This document shows, piece after piece, positions 49,624-58,315 of a stretch of DNA of 64,000 nucleotides. The position numbers were made by a program, and so were the translations under genes. Every line of letters begins with the position of its first letter. The stretch's first letter is position 1. The notes beneath the pieces were generated by a model that saw only the letters and a list, made by a program, of their open reading frames with translations, did no database searches and was not told the origin of the DNA. Location of the stretch: contig NZ_JNYE01000036.1 of NCBI RefSeq assembly GCF_000717185.1, positions 1-64,000 of the forward strand, given 5' to 3'. This stretch comes from Kitasatospora phosalacinea (GTDB taxonomy: Bacteria; Actinomycetota; Actinomycetes; Streptomycetales; Streptomycetaceae).

Positions 49624-50858
49624 CCACCGTCGACACGCCCGGCACCGAGGCCGCCGGGACACCGCACCCCGACGACGCGCCCGGCGCCCTGTCCACCCTC
49701 GACGAGGGCGGGCTGCTCGGCGAGCGCCTCACCGTCGTGGACGCCGACAACGCGACCCTGACCCTGCGCGACCGGGCCGGACGGCTGCGCACCTGCGTCG
49801 ACCTGATGTCGGCGTACGCCTCGGTCAACTTCGGCCACCGCAACCGGGCCGTCGAGCGGAGCCTGTCCCGCGGCTCGGACCTCGCCGCGCTGTTCTACCC
49901 CCAGGAGGCCGCCGAGGTCGCCGAGTGGCTCGCCACCGCGGTCGCCGGGGACGGCGGGCCCCGCCGGGTGCTGTACCAGGTCGGCGGCAGCTTCGCCGTC
50001 TCCAGCGCGATCGCGCTGGCCCGCCGGGCCCGGCCCGGGCGGGTGCTGGCCGTCGACGGGGCCTTCCACGGGCTCGGCGTCGACGCGCTCGCCGTCACCA
50101 CCGTGCACCGGGACAGCGCCCTCCAGGACACCGGCTTCACCGCCCGGCTCGCCGACCAGGTCGAGCACCTGAGCCCCGGCGAGCTGCCGACCGACTGGTC
50201 CGGCGTCTCGTGCGTCGTCTACGAGCCGGTGCAGGGGGCCAACGGCTACGTGCCGTTGGACGCCGACTGGCTGCGGGAGCTGGAGGCGGCCGCCCGCGCG
50301 GCCGGCGCGGTGCTGGTCTCCGACGAGATCCAGTGCGGCTACTACCGGCACGGCCACCTGAGCCCGTCGCGCGCGCTGGGCCTCGACCCGGACGTCGTGC
50401 TGTTCGGCAAGTCGCTCACCAACGGCATGTACCCGCTCTCCGCAGTGGTCTACAAGCCGTGGCTGGAAGAGGAGTTGAAGGCCCCGGTCCACCTGGCGCA
50501 CACCTTCCAGACCGGCGCGCTGGGCTTCACCGCCGCCCGCGAGGTGATCCGCTTCGTGACCGCGAACCCGGTCGCCGAGTGGGCCGACCGGGTCGGCGCG
50601 CAACTGCGCGCGGCGGCCGGTGCCTGGCAGCGGGACGGCCTGGTCCGCTCGGTCCACCTGACCGGCCCCACGCTCTCCTTCGAGCCCGTGCACGGCACCG
50701 CCCGGCAGCTGGTCCGGGCCGCGTTCGAGCGCGGCGTCCTGCCGTTCACCGGCGGTGCGCACGGCCAGCGGGTGCGGATCGCCCCGCCGCTCACCGTCCC
50801 CGCCGAGCAGCTCGACGAGGCCCTGCGCACCGTCGAAGCCGCCCTCCCCCGTCCCTGA
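49620..50858 (+). CDS. PLP-dependent aminotransferase, class III
   Basis: A 412-residue class III enzyme: VDLMSAYASVNFGHRNRAVE, YQVGGSFAVSSAIALARRA, VDGAFHGLGVDALAV, VVYEPVQGANGY, VLVSDEIQCGYYRHG (PLP aspartate) and VVLFGKSLTNGMYPLSAVV (PLP lysine). These enzymes aminate terminal aldehydes or ketones, or rearrange amino groups as in glutamate-1-semialdehyde aminomutase. It may generate a beta- or omega-amino group. Followed by a 40-bp gap with GAAAGGGAG before the carrier gene. Confidence 0.9.
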   Translation: MTTVDTPGTEAAGTPHPDDAPGALSTLDEGGLLGERLTVVDADNATLTLRDRAGRLRTCVDLMSAYASVNFGHRNRAVERSLSRGSDLAALFYPQEAAEVAEWLATAVAGDGGPRRVLYQVGGSFAVSSAIALARRARPGRVLAVDGAFHGLGVDALAVTTVHRDSALQDTGFTARLADQVEHLSPGELPTDWSGVSCVVYEPVQGANGYVPLDADWLRELEAAARAAGAVLVSDEIQCGYYRHGHLSPSRALGLDPDVVLFGKSLTNGMYPLSAVVYKPWLEEELKAPVHLAHTFQTGALGFTAAREVIRFVTANPVAEWADRVGAQLRAAAGAWQRDGLVRSVHLTGPTLSFEPVHGTARQLVRAAFERGVLPFTGGAHGQRVRIAPPLTVPAEQLDEALRTVEAALPRP

Positions 50859-50898
50859 CCGCACACCACCGTCCCCCCTGAAAGGGAGCTGACCGACC

Positions 50899-51186
50899 AT
50901 GACCCCGGACGACTTCTACCGGCAACTGACCGACTTCCTGCGCGAGATGAACGCGGATCCGGACGCCGTCCCGGACAGCCTCGACGCGGACGACAACCTG
51001 TTCGACCTCGGGCTGATGAGCTCGTTCTCCACCATCCGGGTACTGGTCTTCCTGGAGCAGCTGACCGGCCGCGCGGTCGACATCGCCGACCACGACATCG
51101 AGGAGTTCTACACCATGCGCGGCCTGTACGGGCTGTTCGCCGCCGAGACCGCCGAGGCCGCCGCAGAGGGGGCGACCCGTGGCTGA
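50899..51186 (+). CDS. Free-standing carrier protein
   Basis: A 95-residue carrier protein: NLFDLGLMSSFSTIRVLVFLEQLTG has the phosphopantetheine-type motif with serine 41 (GLMSS in place of the usual GLDSL), followed by the helix III region and an Ala/Glu-rich tail. Presence of a SerRS-like ligase downstream and a condensation domain upstream makes it the likely aminoacyl carrier of the locus. Its stop lies eight bases inside the next gene. Confidence 0.85.
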   Translation: MTPDDFYRQLTDFLREMNADPDAVPDSLDADDNLFDLGLMSSFSTIRVLVFLEQLTGRAVDIADHDIEEFYTMRGLYGLFAAETAEAAAEGATRG

Positions 51187-51874
51187 GACCGTCCCCGCCT
51201 CCCGCTTCGACGAGGCCGCGATCGCCGCCCTGCGGGCCCGCTTCGAACGGGTCGGCTGCGCCCAGCTCGCGGACGCCGCACCGGAGCTGATCACCGTCCT
51301 GGACCTGCCGCTGGCCGCCCGCAACGGCCGCCCCCGGGTCTGCGGCCCGGTCTTCCCGGTGGCCACCGACGACGACATGCTGCCGTGCCTGCAGGCGCTC
51401 GCCGCCACCCCGCCCGGCTGGGTGCTCTTCCTGCACAACCGGGTCACCCCGTCCGAGGCCCTCGCCGGGGACATCTTCACCGCCTCGGCGGCGGCCCAGC
51501 GGCTGGGCGGGATCGTGGTCGACGGCGCCGTCCGGGACCTGCTGGAACTCGCCCCGCTCCCGGTGCCGGTCTTCTCCACCCAGGTCACCTACGTCTCCGC
51601 CCGCACCACCGAGACCCGCGCCGACCAGGTGCCGCAGACCGTCCGGGCGGGCGGGCGCGAGATCCGCCCCGGCGACTGGATCTTCGGTGACGCCGACGGG
51701 TTCCTGCTGCTGGCCGAGGACCGGGTCTCCGCCGTCCTCGCCGCCGGCGCGGTGCTCCGCAATCAGGAGGAGAAGCTCATCGACGCCATCACCCGCGGCG
51801 ACGGCACCCTGGCCGAGCTGACCGGTCTCGCCGACTTCCTGGCCGGCACCGGACCGCTCACGTTCGCCCCGTAG
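51179..51874 (+). CDS. RraA-like / HMG aldolase-family protein
   Basis: A 231-residue protein with the RraA fold motif GDIFTASAAAQRLGGIVVDGAVRDLLEL, where G-D and the VDGAVRD arginine-aspartate pair bind substrate and metal in HMG/CHA aldolases. Other members regulate RNase E or are decarboxylases. In this biosynthetic run an aldolase or decarboxylase role acting on a 2-oxo acid is more likely than RNA control. GTG start overlaps the carrier gene by eight bases. Confidence 0.8.
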   Translation: MAETVPASRFDEAAIAALRARFERVGCAQLADAAPELITVLDLPLAARNGRPRVCGPVFPVATDDDMLPCLQALAATPPGWVLFLHNRVTPSEALAGDIFTASAAAQRLGGIVVDGAVRDLLELAPLPVPVFSTQVTYVSARTTETRADQVPQTVRAGGREIRPGDWIFGDADGFLLLAEDRVSAVLAAGAVLRNQEEKLIDAITRGDGTLAELTGLADFLAGTGPLTFAP

Positions 51875-51890
51875 CGGGAGGGGAGCCGTC

Positions 51891-53099
51891 GTGACAGCAA
51901 CCACCGGCCACCAGGCACCCGGCCGCCTCGACTTCGACGACCCGGTGTTCCAGACCGACCCGTGGCCCCTCTACGCCCACCACCGCGAGCACGACCCGGT
52001 GCACTGGTCGCCCGCGCTCGGCTCGTTCTTCGTCTTCGGCCACGAACACGTGCGGCAGACCCTGGTCTCGCCCGACTTCGGCACCTACCACCCGTTCCGG
52101 GCCAGCCGCCGCGCCTTCGGCCCGTCCATGCTCGACAGCGACGGTGCGCGGCACACCGTCCAGCGGGCGGCCGCGGCCGGCAGCTTCCGCCCGCGCCAGG
52201 TCGGCGAGGCGGCGACCCGCATCGTCGCCCCGCTGGCCGCCGCCCTCCTCGACGACCTGCTCCCCGCCGGACGCGCCGACTTCGCCGAGGTGCTCGCCCG
52301 GACCCTGCCGATGCAGGTGGTCTGCCGGGTGATGGGCCTGCCGGTGGCGGACGCGCAGTGGCTCGGCGACATGATGCGGCCGCTGGCCGCGTACGTCGAC
52401 CACGCCGGAGTGGAGCTGGCCGAGGTGGTGCGGCGGCGCCAGGAGCTGCGCGCCTACCTGCTCGACGCGGCGGCCGACGGCGCGGAGCACCCCGGGCTGC
52501 TGCACGTGCTGGCGGGCAACGAGGAGCTGACCGAGGCCGACGCGTGCAACAACGGGATCCTGCTGCTGGCGGCCGGCACCGAGACCACGACCGCCGCGAT
52601 CACCAACCTGGTCGCGCGCGTCGCCGCCGAACCCGGCCTGTTCGAACGGCTGCGGCGGGACCGCTCGCTGCTGCCCGCCGTGATCGCCGAGACCCTGCGG
52701 CACGAGCCGCCGCTGCACGTCACCCTCCGCTTCGCGCAGCGCGACCTCGTGCTGGAGGGCGTCGACGTGCCGGCGGGCTCCGCCGTCCAGGTCTGCCTGG
52801 CCAGTGCCAACCGCGACCCGGCGGTCCACCCCGAACCCGACCGCTGGCTGCCCGACCGGCCGCGCCGCCCCACGATGTCCTTCGGCATGGGACGGCACCT
52901 CTGCCTCGGCATGGGGCTGGCCAACGCCGAGCTGGAGACCGTGCTCGGCGCGGTCCTGGACCGGCTCGACCACCTGGCGCTCGCCGAGGGCGTCGACCCC
53001 CGCCCGGTCGGGCGGACCTTCCGCACGGTACCCGCCCTGCGGTGCAGCTACCCGGCCCCCCGGCCGGCCCCGTCCAGCGAGCGGAGAACCGCCTCATGA
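51891..53099 (+). CDS. Cytochrome P450
   Basis: A 402-residue bacterial class I P450. The I-helix oxygen motif is LLAAGTETTTAAITN, the K-helix ExxR is ETLRHEPPLH, and the heme loop FGMGRHLCLG has the proximal cysteine C338. No ferredoxin or reductase gene is adjacent. By analogy with P450s that hydroxylate carrier-bound amino acids (for example NikQ and NovI), it may oxidise the aminoacyl group on the nearby carrier protein. GTG at 51891 behind GGGAGGGGAG. Confidence 0.95.
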   Translation: MTATTGHQAPGRLDFDDPVFQTDPWPLYAHHREHDPVHWSPALGSFFVFGHEHVRQTLVSPDFGTYHPFRASRRAFGPSMLDSDGARHTVQRAAAAGSFRPRQVGEAATRIVAPLAAALLDDLLPAGRADFAEVLARTLPMQVVCRVMGLPVADAQWLGDMMRPLAAYVDHAGVELAEVVRRRQELRAYLLDAAADGAEHPGLLHVLAGNEELTEADACNNGILLLAAGTETTTAAITNLVARVAAEPGLFERLRRDRSLLPAVIAETLRHEPPLHVTLRFAQRDLVLEGVDVPAGSAVQVCLASANRDPAVHPEPDRWLPDRPRRPTMSFGMGRHLCLGMGLANAELETVLGAVLDRLDHLALAEGVDPRPVGRTFRTVPALRCSYPAPRPAPSSERRTAS

Positions 53100-54256
53100 C
53101 CGATCCGCAGCCGGAGACCGCCGCGCTCTGGCGCAGCCCGGCCGCGCTGGCCCCCGCCCAGCGGCGCACCTTCGACGACCTGCTCGCGTACTGCGTCCCC
53201 GGCCCGGCCGCGGTCGAGGCGCGGCACACCGAGGAGGGCACCACCGTCCGGCTCCCGGCCGATCCCGGCTGGCCGGTCGACCGGGTCCGCGGGCTGCTCG
53301 ACGCCGCGTTCGCCCGGGCCGGCGCCGCGCCGCCCCGCGACCCGAAGGTGCTGGTCGAGCTGGGCGGCCGGCACCGCCCGCCGACGCCGGAGCGGGCCGT
53401 GCCCGCGGACAGCACGCACGTCGGCCCTGGGCTGAACGTCTCCGGGCCCGGGGTCGCCCGGCTGGTGCGGGCCCTGGACCGCGTCTTCCTCGACCTGGCC
53501 CGCCGGGCCGGCGCGGTCGAGCACGCCGTGCCGCACCTGGTCTCCTGGGAGACCGTCGAACGGGCCGGCTACCACCGGACCTTCCCGCAGCACCTCACCC
53601 CGTGCGCCGTCGCCGGCCCCGACCTCGCCGCCCTGGACCGCTTCGCGGCGGCCGCCCCCGAGGACCGGATGGCGGAGCTGCGCCCGGCCCCGGTGGTGCT
53701 CGCCCCGGCGGTCTGCCTGAGCCTCTTCGCGGCGCTCGCCGACTCGGCGCTCGACCGGCCGTTCATCGGCACCGCGACCGGCGGCTGCGCCCGGCACGAG
53801 GCGGGCACGGTCCGCTCCACCACGCGGCTGTGGGCGTTCACCATGCGCGAGGTGGTGTTCGTCGGCGAGCCGGCGGCCGCCCGGGCGTTCCGGGACGACA
53901 TGCTCGACCGGGTCGCGGAATTCGCCCGCGAGCTGGACCTGCCCAGCACGCTGCTCTCCGCGAACGACCCCTTCTTCACCCGCGAGCGCGGCGACCTGGC
54001 CACCTTCCAGTCGTCCTTCGACCTGAAGCACGAACTGCTCGCCCGCACCGCCGACGGCAGCCCCGTCGCGGTCACCTCGGTCAACCTGCACCAGCAGCAC
54101 TTCGGCACCGGCTTCGGCATCACCCTCCCCTCGGGCGCCCCGGCCCACTCCACCTGCGTGGGCTTCGGCCTGGAACGCTGGGCCCAGTGGATCCACAGCC
54201 ACCTCGGCAGCGACCCGGCCGCCTGGCCCGACCCCCTCCGCACCGCAGCCGACTGA
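53096..54256 (+). CDS. SerRS-like amino acid:[carrier protein] ligase
   Basis: A 386-residue class II aaRS-type catalytic domain with no tRNA-binding arm. Landmarks of the amino acid:[carrier protein] ligase family are SWETVERAGYHRTFPQHLTPC, VLAPAVCLSLFAAL, GGCARHEAG, SANDPFFTRERGDLATFQ, NLHQQHFGTGFGI and STCVGFGLERWAQW. Two of the three zinc ligands of Bradyrhizobium Bll0957 appear kept (C207, E235); the third, in a TACxSFN motif, seems to be valine 326. It would load an amino acid on the free carrier protein, not on tRNA. The ATG overlaps the P450 stop. Confidence 0.8.
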   Translation: MTDPQPETAALWRSPAALAPAQRRTFDDLLAYCVPGPAAVEARHTEEGTTVRLPADPGWPVDRVRGLLDAAFARAGAAPPRDPKVLVELGGRHRPPTPERAVPADSTHVGPGLNVSGPGVARLVRALDRVFLDLARRAGAVEHAVPHLVSWETVERAGYHRTFPQHLTPCAVAGPDLAALDRFAAAAPEDRMAELRPAPVVLAPAVCLSLFAALADSALDRPFIGTATGGCARHEAGTVRSTTRLWAFTMREVVFVGEPAAARAFRDDMLDRVAEFARELDLPSTLLSANDPFFTRERGDLATFQSSFDLKHELLARTADGSPVAVTSVNLHQQHFGTGFGITLPSGAPAHSTCVGFGLERWAQWIHSHLGSDPAAWPDPLRTAAD

Positions 54257-54299
54257 ACCCCGCCCCGCTCCCCCGCACCCCGCTCCCCCGTACCCCGCC

Positions 54300-54329
54300 C
54301 GCCCTGCTGCCCGCCCCGGCAGCAGGGCG
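54300..54329. terminator. Hairpin between convergent genes
   Basis: Perfect 12-bp arms CGCCCTGCTGCC and GGCAGCAGGGCG with a six-base loop, 44 bp after the ligase stop and 50 bp before the stop of the binding-protein gene on the other strand. Likely bidirectional. Confidence 0.75.
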
Positions 54330-54379
54330 GCGCGCCCGGCGGCCCCCGCGGGAAGAGCCGGCACCGGCATCCGGCCCGC

Positions 54380-55654
54380 TCAGGAGCGGTAGTCCGGCAG
54401 GAGCGTGCGGGCCTGTTCGGCGGCGCGGTCCAGGCCCGCCCTGACGCTCTCCCGGCCGTCGAGGATGCTCACCAGCTCGGCGCCGAACAGGTCGTACAGC
54501 GACCCGTACTCGGCGAGGGCGGCCCGGGGCCGGCCGACCGGCAGCACCTTGCGGAAGCCGATCACGCCCGGGTTGGCCTCCACGTAGGAGGTGGTGGCGT
54601 CGGACCGGGTGGGCAGCGTCGAGTTGCGCACCGCGGTCCAGGTCTGGGCGTTGGCGGAGGTCATGAAGGCGACGAACTTCTCGGCGGCCGCCCGGTGTTC
54701 GGCGTCGGCGGCGGCGGAGACGACGAGGTTGTGGCCGCCGAGCGGCGAACCCGCCCGGCCCGAGCCGCCGGCCGGCACGGGCGCGATCCCGAGGTTGCCC
54801 CGGTCGGCGAACGCCGCGCCGCGGGTGACGTTGGCGTTCTCCCACGGCCCCTCGACGACGGCGGCGACCCGGCCGGCCGAGAACGCCGCGAGCAGCGCGG
54901 CGCGGCCCTGGGGCGTGCCGTCGTCCTTGGTGACGCCGGGAGCGGAGACGAGTGCCTTCAGCCCGGTGACCGCCTTGACCGCGGCCGGGGAGTTGACGGT
55001 GATCGTCCGGTCGGGGACGTCGACCAGGTCCACGTCCTCGCCGTACAGGAACGGCATCGCGTAGTACCCCTGGACGTGCAGGGCGAAGCCGTCGGCACCC
55101 GTCCGCGCCTTGATGACCGCGGCCGCGGCCTTGAGGTCGGACCAGGTGGCCGGCGGCCCGGAGAGGCCCGCCGCGGCGAACAGCCGCTTGTTGTAGAGCA
55201 GCGCGAGGACGTCGGTGGACTGCGGCACGGCGTACAGCCGCCCCCCGTAACGGGCCTGCTCGATCAGCTGGGGCTCGAACTCGGCGATGTCCGCCGCGGC
55301 CTCGGTCCCGTCCAGCGGGACCAGCCGACCCGCCTGCGCCAGTCCGGCCGTCCAGCCGACGTCGGCGCGGAGCACGTCCGGCGCGTCCTTCCCGCTCGCG
55401 GCCTCGAACCGGGCGCGGGCCTCGGTGAACGGCACGCTGACGTACTCCACCTCGATGCCGGGGTTGACCTCCTCGAAGTCGTGCACCAGCGTGCGGAAGG
55501 TCGGACTCTCGGTCACCGGGTCGGAGGTGTCCCACCAGGTGATGGTGACGGCGGCTCCGGCGGCGCGTCCCGCCGACGTGGTGGCGGGGCCGCAGGCGGT
55601 CAGCACGAGGGCGACCGCGAGCGCGAGGACGGCGGGCGGGCCGACACGTCGCAC
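54380..55654 (-). CDS. Sugar ABC transporter substrate-binding lipoprotein (family 1)
   Basis: A 424-residue MalE-like protein. The signal sequence ends in ALVLTACGP, a lipobox cysteine. VTITWWDTSDPVTESPTFRTLVHDFEEVNPGIEVEYV opens the mature part; APDVLRADVGWTAGLAQAGRLVPLD and STDVLALLYNKRLF are family features. It would deliver an oligosaccharide to an ABC importer, but no permease genes adjoin it, so it must work with distant subunits. GTG at 55654 behind AGGAG. Confidence 0.9.
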   Translation of the reverse strand: MRRVGPPAVLALAVALVLTACGPATTSAGRAAGAAVTITWWDTSDPVTESPTFRTLVHDFEEVNPGIEVEYVSVPFTEARARFEAASGKDAPDVLRADVGWTAGLAQAGRLVPLDGTEAAADIAEFEPQLIEQARYGGRLYAVPQSTDVLALLYNKRLFAAAGLSGPPATWSDLKAAAAVIKARTGADGFALHVQGYYAMPFLYGEDVDLVDVPDRTITVNSPAAVKAVTGLKALVSAPGVTKDDGTPQGRAALLAAFSAGRVAAVVEGPWENANVTRGAAFADRGNLGIAPVPAGGSGRAGSPLGGHNLVVSAAADAEHRAAAEKFVAFMTSANAQTWTAVRNSTLPTRSDATTSYVEANPGVIGFRKVLPVGRPRAALAEYGSLYDLFGAELVSILDGRESVRAGLDRAAEQARTLLPDYRS

Positions 55655-55731
55655 GGTGACTCCTGTCGGGTGGGTGGTCGGACGGAACGGCCGTATCCCA
55701 GCACGCGCATGCAAGGCCTGACAATAGTTTT

Positions 55732-55756
55732 CGGAAAAGCGTGCAAACCTTTTCCG
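55732..55756. promoter_or_regulatory. Inverted repeat upstream of the sugar-binding protein gene
   Basis: Arms CGGAAAAG and CTTTTCCG, nine bases apart, 78 bp upstream of the start codon at 55654 and 27 bp past the stop of glsA. Could be an operator for the binding-protein gene or a weak terminator for glsA; the sequence does not decide. TTGCAYGC-like motifs occur twice close by. Confidence 0.4.
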
Positions 55757-55782
55757 TCGGTCGGCCGCCCGGCCCGACAGGA

Positions 55783-56712
55783 TCAGAACACCGACAGCCC
55801 GGTGAGCGTGGTGAAGAGGTCCAGCGCCGCCACTCCGGCGACGGAGTTCCCCCGTTCGTCCAGGCCGGGGCTCCACACGCACAGGGCGCACCGGCCGGGC
55901 ACGACGGCGATGATGCCGCCGCCCACCCCGCTCTTGCCGGGCAGGCCCACCCGATAGGCGAAGTCGCCGGCGGCGTCGTAGGTCCCGCAGGTCAGCATGA
56001 CGGCGTTGACCTGCTTGGCCTGGCTGCGGGTCAGCAGCCGGGTGCCGTCGGCGCGGACGCCGTGCCGGGCCAGGAGGGTGGCCGCCAGCGCGAGGTCGGC
56101 GCAGGAGGCGGTGAGCGAGCACTGGCGGAAGTACTGGTCGAGCAGGAGCGGGACGGGGTTGTCGATGTTGCCGTAGGAGGCCATGAAGTGGCCGAGGGCG
56201 GCGTTCCGGTCGCCGTGCGCGGCCTCCGAGGCGGCGACCGCCGGATCGAAGTCGAGGTCCGGGTTCCCGCTCTCGGTGCGCAGCAGCCGCAGGAGCGCGC
56301 CCGCGGCGTCACCGGTGCGGGTGTGGAGGCGGTCGGTGACGACCAGGGCGCCGGCGTTGATGAACGGGTTGCGCGGGATGCCGTTCTCGTACTCGAGCTG
56401 CACCAGGGAGTTGAACGGGTTGCCGGAGGGCTCGCGGCCCACGTGCTCCCACAGCTCGTCGCCCTCGTGGGCCAGGTCCAGGGCCAGGGTGAAGACCTTG
56501 GTGATGGACTGCACGGAGAACGGTTCGCGCCACTCGCCCACCCCGTGGACGGTGCCGTCCAACTCGGCGACGGCCATGCCGAAGGCGCGCGGGTCGCGGC
56601 CGGCGAGCGCCGGGATGTAGTCGGCGGACCGCCCCCGGCCGGGCGTCCGCGCGATCTCCTCGGAGATGCGTTCCAGAAGCTGCTGATAGTCCGTCGTCGT
56701 CACGGCACCCAT
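55783..56712 (-). CDS. glsA: Glutaminase
   Basis: A 309-residue serine-type glutaminase with the beta-lactamase-like SxxK motif in EPFSVQSITKVFTLAL, NPFNSLVQLEYENGIPRNPFINAGALVV, LGHFMASYGNIDNPV and KSGVGGGIIAVVPG. It hydrolyses glutamine to glutamate and ammonia in the cytoplasm. ATG at 56712 chosen; its first bases overlap the end of a small upstream frame by 13 bases. Confidence 0.93.
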   Translation of the reverse strand: MGAVTTTDYQQLLERISEEIARTPGRGRSADYIPALAGRDPRAFGMAVAELDGTVHGVGEWREPFSVQSITKVFTLALDLAHEGDELWEHVGREPSGNPFNSLVQLEYENGIPRNPFINAGALVVTDRLHTRTGDAAGALLRLLRTESGNPDLDFDPAVAASEAAHGDRNAALGHFMASYGNIDNPVPLLLDQYFRQCSLTASCADLALAATLLARHGVRADGTRLLTRSQAKQVNAVMLTCGTYDAAGDFAYRVGLPGKSGVGGGIIAVVPGRCALCVWSPGLDERGNSVAGVAALDLFTTLTGLSVF

Positions 56713-57038
56713 TGTGCGCACCGGGCCCGTCGGGCTGCGGCGGGATCCCCGTCGGCGACGGCACGGACCGCCGCCGCGGCCTCCGGCCCCGCCCGGAAGG
56801 GCTCGGCGGGTCGCCGCCGCCGGGGGGCTCCCGGCCCGTCCTGGACGACGGGCAGGCCGTGCGGGCAGCGCCTGCCGAGCGGGGCGTCGAGGACGGCGGC
56901 GCCGTCGCGGACCTCGGAGCCGTCGAAGGCGGCGGAGGCCGCGGTGGTCCGGAGGGCGCCCTCGCACTCGTTGTCGTCGTCGCGCTCGCGGTCGTGGGCG
57001 ACGGAGGTGTCGTCCAGCACCGACGGCGTGGACCCCAC
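56700..57038 (-). CDS. Small hypothetical protein overlapping glsA
   Basis: About 112 residues from a GTG at 57038 (or 57020). Nearly every codon from 57020 down to the stop ends in G or C, as in true genes here, while the sequence before it does not. Contains LGRRCPHGLPVVQDGPG and an Ala/Arg-rich C-terminus. No family recognised and no strong ribosome binding site. Overlap with the glsA start suggests coupling. Confidence 0.45.
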   Translation of the reverse strand: MGSTPSVLDDTSVAHDRERDDDNECEGALRTTAASAAFDGSEVRDGAAVLDAPLGRRCPHGLPVVQDGPGAPRRRRPAEPFRAGPEAAAAVRAVADGDPAAARRARCAQWVP

Positions 57039-57416
57039 CCGGCTCGGCCCCGGCCCCCCTGGGCAACGCCCGGCAGTTCCACCCCCGGCTACCGCTTCGC
57101 CCTCTTCGACCACGCGACGCAGGCGCTCGGCCCGTCCTTTCGCAAGTCCCTGCAAGAAATTTTATCTTTCTGGTGCGAGACCCCGCTCCCTATCGGCTCC
57201 ACGTGGCCAGAACTCCAAGGAGGGTAGATTTTCGGCCAAACGATCTCCCCGGTTCCGGCGTCACGCACCCGCCGGGCCCGCCCGGCGCGGACCTGGAAAA
57301 CCCTGACGACCAGCCAGTTCACGTGGAATTCAAGCCGAGTTCACTCCCCCGGGCATCAGTCTGAAAAAGTTTTCATCAAATTGCGCAAGGAGGTGGCTCC
57401 CGGCCAGGCTTCAGGC
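57039..57416. promoter_or_regulatory. AT-rich leader region of the amylase-inhibitor gene
   Basis: No gene seen. The second half is clearly AT-richer than the surroundings. It carries the inverted repeat TGAAAA-AG-TTTTCA (57362-57375), a possible repressor site, and a very strong ribosome-binding-like AAGGAGGTGG (57387) that lies about 24 bases before the chosen ATG and has no start codon at normal spacing. Confidence 0.45.
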
Positions 57417-58040
57417 ATGACGAACCCGTTCTCCCGCACCCGCGTCTCACGTCCGTTCGTTCTCGCCGCCGCCGGAGCGGTCGGCCTCCTGGCGCCACTG
57501 GCCGCCGCGCCGTCCGCCTCGGCCACCGAGGGCACCGCGCCGCCGGCCTGCGTGCAGTACTACTCCAGCTGGCGCTACACCCAGGTCGCCAACAACTGCT
57601 CCACCGCCGTCAGCATCAGCGTCCAGTACACCAACGGCCAGAGCAGCGCCTGCCAGACCGTCCAGCCCGGCGCCTGGGCCACCTTCGACGGCTACGGCAC
57701 CGACATGAACTACGTGACGGGCCTGCTGACCTGCACCCCCGCACCCGTGGCCGCGGTCTTCCACGCCACCGCCACCACCACCTACGGACAGAACCTCTAC
57801 CTCTCGGGCGACATCGCCGAACTCGGCGGCTGGGACCCGGCGAAGGCCCTCCCGCTGACCACGGACGGCACCAGCTACCCGGTCTGGACCGCCAACCTGC
57901 AGCTGCCCGCCGGCACCCCGATCGCGTACAAGTACCTCATCAAGAACCCCGACGGCACCGTGATCTGGGAGAGCGGCGACAACCGCACCGCGACCACCCC
58001 GGCCACCGGCTCCTTCACCGCCGACGACACCTGGCGCTGA
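57417..58040 (+). CDS. Secreted tendamistat-like alpha-amylase inhibitor fused to CBM20 starch-binding domain
   Basis: A 207-residue secreted protein. Signal peptide about 1-36 (ending APSASA). Residues about 40-107 match tendamistat-family inhibitors: C45, C61, C79 and C106 reproduce the family spacing (tendamistat C11, C27, C45, C73), and W52-R53-Y54 in SSWRYTQ is the inhibitory WRY triad, seven residues after the first cysteine as in tendamistat. Residues about 112-207 are a CBM20 domain (VAAVFHATATTTYGQNLYLSG, ELGGWDPAKALPLT, YKYLIKNPDGTVIWESGDNR). The fusion would hold an amylase inhibitor on starch granules. Followed by a strong hairpin. Confidence 0.88.
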   Translation: MTNPFSRTRVSRPFVLAAAGAVGLLAPLAAAPSASATEGTAPPACVQYYSSWRYTQVANNCSTAVSISVQYTNGQSSACQTVQPGAWATFDGYGTDMNYVTGLLTCTPAPVAAVFHATATTTYGQNLYLSGDIAELGGWDPAKALPLTTDGTSYPVWTANLQLPAGTPIAYKYLIKNPDGTVIWESGDNRTATTPATGSFTADDTWR

Positions 58041-58053
58041 CCACCGGCCCGAA

Positions 58054-58100
58054 CGGCGCGGGGCAGTCGGGCAGCACACCTGCCCGACCGCCCCGCGCCG
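58054..58100. terminator. Strong terminator hairpin
   Basis: Two 21-base arms pair apart from a two-base interruption: CGGCGCGGGG with CCCCGCGCCG, and GTCGGGCAG with CTGCCCGAC, around a CACAC loop. Begins 14 bp after the inhibitor stop codon. No U-run. Confidence 0.8.
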
Positions 58101-58315
58101 TCATGCCGTGACGGCCACGACGCGCACCGCCCCGCGGACTGCGCCGCCGCGCCGCAGTGGCGCAACGCGGTGGAGACGGCACGGTCGCGGAGGGCGGGCG
58201 GGCAGCCGGCTCCGGCTTCGGGCGGCCGGTGCACCCGTGCGCGGTGAGCATGGTGGTCGAGCACGCGGACTTCCCCGAACTCGTCCTGGACGGAACGAGG
58301 TTGGATCCGCCCGGC

